Of a stretch of DNA of 7,425 nucleotides, positions 5,989 to 7,425 are shown piece after piece. Within the stretch, counting starts at the first letter, position 1, and each line of letters begins with the position of its first letter. A program made the translations under genes and the position numbers. Location of the stretch: NCBI GenBank assembly GCA_934273135.1, contig CAKQSU010000047.1, positions 1-7,425 of the forward strand, read 5' to 3'. The notes below the pieces were generated by a model. That model was not told where the DNA came from, made no database searches, and worked only from the letters and a program-made list of their open reading frames with translations. The DNA comes from an uncultured Clostridia bacterium. GTDB lineage: Bacteria > Bacillota > Clostridia > Christensenellales > Borkfalkiaceae.

Positions 5989-6215
5989 ACCGTCGCCGCG
6001 ACGACGGTCCCCCTTCCCCACAAAGATTGCTTCGCAATCGGGGGAAGGTTGGTGTGGGTGTGGTTAGCCGACGAACGACGGTCCCCCTTCCCCACAAAGA
6101 TTACTCCTTAGGTCGTAATCGGGGGAAGGTTGGTGTGGGTGTGGTTAGCCGACGAACGACGGTCAACCTTTTCCACAAAGCTCGGCGAAGCCGAGCGGGG
6201 AAGGTCGGTGTGTGG
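5989..6215. repeat. Three-copy tandem of nested hairpins (74/81-bp period)
   Basis: Copies begin at 6002, 6076 and 6157; the third is shorter and ends near 6215. A separate stem ACCGTCG/CGACGGT (5989-5995, 6002-6008) sits at the left edge. Each copy has an outer stem CCTTCCCC/GGGGAAGG (6012-6019 with 6041-6048; 6086-6093 with 6122-6129; CCTTTTCC 6167-6174 with 6197-6204), an ACAAA bulge, and an inner stem that differs: GATTGC/GCAATC (6025-6039), GATTAC/GTAATC (6099-6120), GCTCGGC/GCCGAGC (6180-6196). Copies 1 and 2 are identical over 27 nt (6002-6028 with 6076-6102) and 44 nt (6040-6083 with 6121-6164), differing only at the hairpin tip. It resembles dispersed GC-rich palindromic repeats common between genes in gut Bacillota (knowledge-based impression, not searched). 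Confidence 0.9.
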
Positions 6216-6223
6216 TATTATTA

Positions 6224-6252
6224 AGTATAACTCAAAGAATAAATTTTGTAAA
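6224..6252 (-). promoter_or_regulatory. Predicted sigma70-type promoter for the patatin-aro operon
   Basis: The minus strand carries TTTACA (-35, 6247-6252), a 17-nt spacer, and TATACT (-10, 6224-6229), each matching consensus at five of six positions. Transcription would start near 6217 and run left through all the hairpin arrays to the patatin ATG at 5699, a leader of about 520 nt. It lies about 65 bp past the rnfB stop. No better promoter was found closer to the patatin gene. Confidence 0.55.
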
Positions 6253-6254
6253 CC

Positions 6255-6320
6255 TTTTAGGCATTGAGTTTAAAAACCTATTAAAGTTTTTAGGCGTTGC
6301 GTTTAGAAAACCTGTTAAAG
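6255..6320. repeat. Imperfect 32/33-bp direct repeat overlapping the rnfB 3' end
   Basis: TTTTAGGCATTGAGTTTA... (6255-6286) is followed by a related copy TTTTAGGCGTTGCGTTTA... (6288-6320). Each ends in a small stem: AAAAAC/GTTTTT (6272-6277, 6286-6291, extendable to TAAAAAC/GTTTTTA) and GAAAAC/GTTTTC (6306-6311, 6320-6325). The second copy contains the rnfB stop (6315-6317). On the minus strand the first stem ends in a T run and could be a weak terminator for the rnf operon, but it has a single G-C pair, so this is doubtful. Confidence 0.7.
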
Positions 6321-7136
6321 TTTTCTTATCGATTTGCGGGGGCAGTGTTCGGCGCAGTAGCCGCAACCGACGCACTTACTATAATCTATTCTCGGCAAAT
6401 TGTCTACCATTTCGATAGCCTTTGTGGGGCAGTTGCGCATGCATATACCGCAACCGATACAGCCCGCCGCGCAGGAATCCATAACTTCCTTGCCGCGGCA
6501 AAGGGTGGAACAAGCGACGTAAACTTTCGCCGATTTCGGGATTTTTTTCATTATGTTTTTCGGGCAGACCGAGGCGCATTTGCCGCAAGAGATACACTTT
6601 TCTTCGTCGATATGCGACACGCCGTCAACAATGGTCATTGCACCCGTCGGGCATTCTTTTACGCACGTTCCGTCGCCTAAGCAGCCGTAAGAGCAACGCT
6701 TTCTGCCGCCCGCCGCCATAGATTCGCGAACGCAATCATGTAAGCCGACGTAAGAGGAACGGTCAACGGCGTTTATGCCGCCGCCGCACGCCGTGACGTA
6801 ACGAAACTCTCCGCCGCCCGAATACGAAACGCCGAGAATCTCCGCGATTTCTTCCTTGTGCGCTTTGTCCGTTACGGGGCAGTCGTCGATTTTGCCGCTG
6901 CCGTCAACGAGGGCGGAAGCCATTGCCGCGCAACCCGCCTTTCCGCAACCGCCGCAGTTAGCCCCGGCAAGACAGCCTAAGACCTTTTCTTCCCTTTCGT
7001 CCGTCTTGACGGCGAATTTTTTGGAAACGACCATTATTAAAAAACCGAAAACTATCGCGATGACGAGCATAATCCCGACCGCGATAAGCACGTCGGTTAA
7101 GTACAGTTTTCCTGCTTCTTTCGCTAAAAACAACAT
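6315..7136 (-). CDS. rnfB: Rnf complex iron-sulfur subunit RnfB
   Basis: A 273-residue protein. Residues about 13-37 form one N-terminal membrane segment. Next is the RnfB-type Fe-S domain CLAGANCGGCGKAGC with Cys61, Cys64, Cys69 and Cys86. Then come a Cys set (148, 152, 158, 162), a classic CxxCxxCxxxCP (181, 184, 187, 191), additional Cys209, 213 and 222, and two more CxxCxxCxxxCP motifs (226, 229, 232, 236 and 255, 258, 261, 265). RnfB takes electrons from reduced ferredoxin and passes them into the membrane complex, which reduces NAD+ while pumping Na+ or H+. The usual LPGAN reads LAGAN here, preceded by an extra Cys55. The start at 7136 has GGAGGG 7 nt upstream. It follows rnfA by 15 bp and, as in many clostridial rnfCDGEAB operons, appears to be the last gene. 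Confidence 0.96.
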   Translation of the reverse strand: MLFLAKEAGKLYLTDVLIAVGIMLVIAIVFGFLIMVVSKKFAVKTDEREEKVLGCLAGANCGGCGKAGCAAMASALVDGSGKIDDCPVTDKAHKEEIAEILGVSYSGGGEFRYVTACGGGINAVDRSSYVGLHDCVRESMAAGGRKRCSYGCLGDGTCVKECPTGAMTIVDGVSHIDEEKCISCGKCASVCPKNIMKKIPKSAKVYVACSTLCRGKEVMDSCAAGCIGCGICMRNCPTKAIEMVDNLPRIDYSKCVGCGYCAEHCPRKSIRKL

Positions 7137-7143
7137 CTTTACA

Positions 7144-7149
7144 CCCTCC
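7144..7149 (-). promoter_or_regulatory. Shine-Dalgarno site for rnfB
   Basis: The minus strand reads GGAGGG 7 nt before the rnfB ATG at 7136, in the 15-bp gap after rnfA. It is the strongest ribosome binding site in the window and fixes the rnfB start. Confidence 0.85.
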
Positions 7150-7151
7150 GA

Positions 7152-7425
7152 TTAAAACACGTTGAACGCCATAGCCATCAAGCAGCCCAAAATCATAGTG
7201 ACGGGGAAGCCTTCGAATGACTTAGGCACGAGAGCCGTATCGAGCTTTTCACGCATGCCGGACATTAAAACTATTGCAAGCGTAAACCCTAAGCCGCCGA
7301 ACAAACCGTAGCAGACGGCGTCGAACAGGTTGGAAACGAGAACGTTTGTGAGAACGAGTTCGGCAACGCCGAGCACCGCGCAGTTGGTGGTGATGAGCGG
7401 CAGATAAATGCCCATTGCGCTATAC
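7152..7425 (-). CDS. rnfA: Rnf complex membrane subunit RnfA, 5' part missing
   Basis: The C-terminal 90 or so residues of RnfA; the reading frame runs off the right edge, so the Met at 7415 is internal, not the start. The conserved signature GIYLPLITTNCAVLG is intact. In Rnf/Nqr structures the cysteine of this motif helps hold a [2Fe-2S] cluster between RnfA and RnfE within the membrane. After it come roughly three hydrophobic segments, ending in GFPVTMILGCLMAMAFNVF at the C terminus. Full-length RnfA is about 190 residues with six membrane helices, so about half is present. It is a core electron-carrying and ion-translocating subunit of the Rnf complex. The stop is 15 bp before rnfB. Confidence 0.95.
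   Translation of the reverse strand, partial: YSAMGIYLPLITTNCAVLGVAELVLTNVLVSNLFDAVCYGLFGGLGFTLAIVLMSGMREKLDTALVPKSFEGFPVTMILGCLMAMAFNVF

Noticed and set aside
6167..6204. Intrinsic terminator at the GC-rich hairpin of copy 3
   Set aside because: On the minus strand the stem is followed by TTTGTGG, and on the plus strand by GGGGAAGG; neither is a proper U run.
5981..6215. Insertion sequence or MITE
   Set aside because: No transposase, no clear terminal inverted repeats enclosing the block, and no target-site duplication were found. The similarity to dispersed palindromic repeats is only an impression.
5916..6224. Plus-strand frame of 102 codons with a repeated peptide
   Set aside because: The repetition comes from the DNA hairpin tandem. 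One repeat period (74 bp) is not a multiple of three, and no ribosome site or known domain was seen.
6297..6680. Plus-strand open frame of 127 codons opposite rnfB
   Set aside because: It is antisense to a clear RnfB with multiple Cys motifs and resembles no protein family.

Overview
The window reads as a piece of chromosome from an anaerobic Clostridia-type member of the Bacillota, probably an uncultured gut- or rumen-like lineage (inference). The reasons are an Rnf (ferredoxin:NAD+ oxidoreductase) operon ending in rnfA-rnfB, a type II dehydroquinase, AG-rich Shine-Dalgarno sites, tightly overlapping genes and hairpin-rich intergenic repeats. All recognisable genes lie on the minus strand, so transcription runs from the right edge to the left edge.

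Right part (about 6315-7425): the 3' part of rnfA, cut by the window edge, then complete rnfB, 15 bp apart. These are the last two genes of an Rnf operon.

Middle (5700-6314): about 615 bp without a gene but full of structure. Going left from rnfB there is a 32/33-bp direct repeat that overlaps the rnfB stop, a good minus-strand sigma70-type promoter (6224-6252), a three-copy tandem of nested hairpins (about 5989-6215), an AT-rich inverted repeat (5908-5966), and an array of seven short hairpins, six of them preceded by the linker TCGATAT (5731-5892). If the promoter is real, the transcript has a leader of roughly 500 nt made almost entirely of hairpins.

Left part (1-5699): one compact operon in the order patatin-like phospholipase, aroC, aroA-aroE fusion, aroQ, aroK, and a lipoprotein of the endonuclease/exonuclease/phosphatase (EEP) superfamily that is cut by the left edge. 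Three junctions are 4-bp ATGA stop/start overlaps, one is a 29-bp overlap, and the last gap is 32 bp. Together the aro genes cover shikimate pathway steps 3 to 7, from 3-dehydroquinate to chorismate. The genes for steps 1 and 2 (DAHP synthase, aroB) are not in the window.

Most worth a second look: (a) the two hairpin arrays, where the stem sequence changes from copy to copy but pairing is kept; (b) the EPSP synthase-shikimate dehydrogenase fusion, whose junction sits exactly on a run of seven T. Removing one T would give two separate genes with a TTGA overlap matching the other junctions in the operon.
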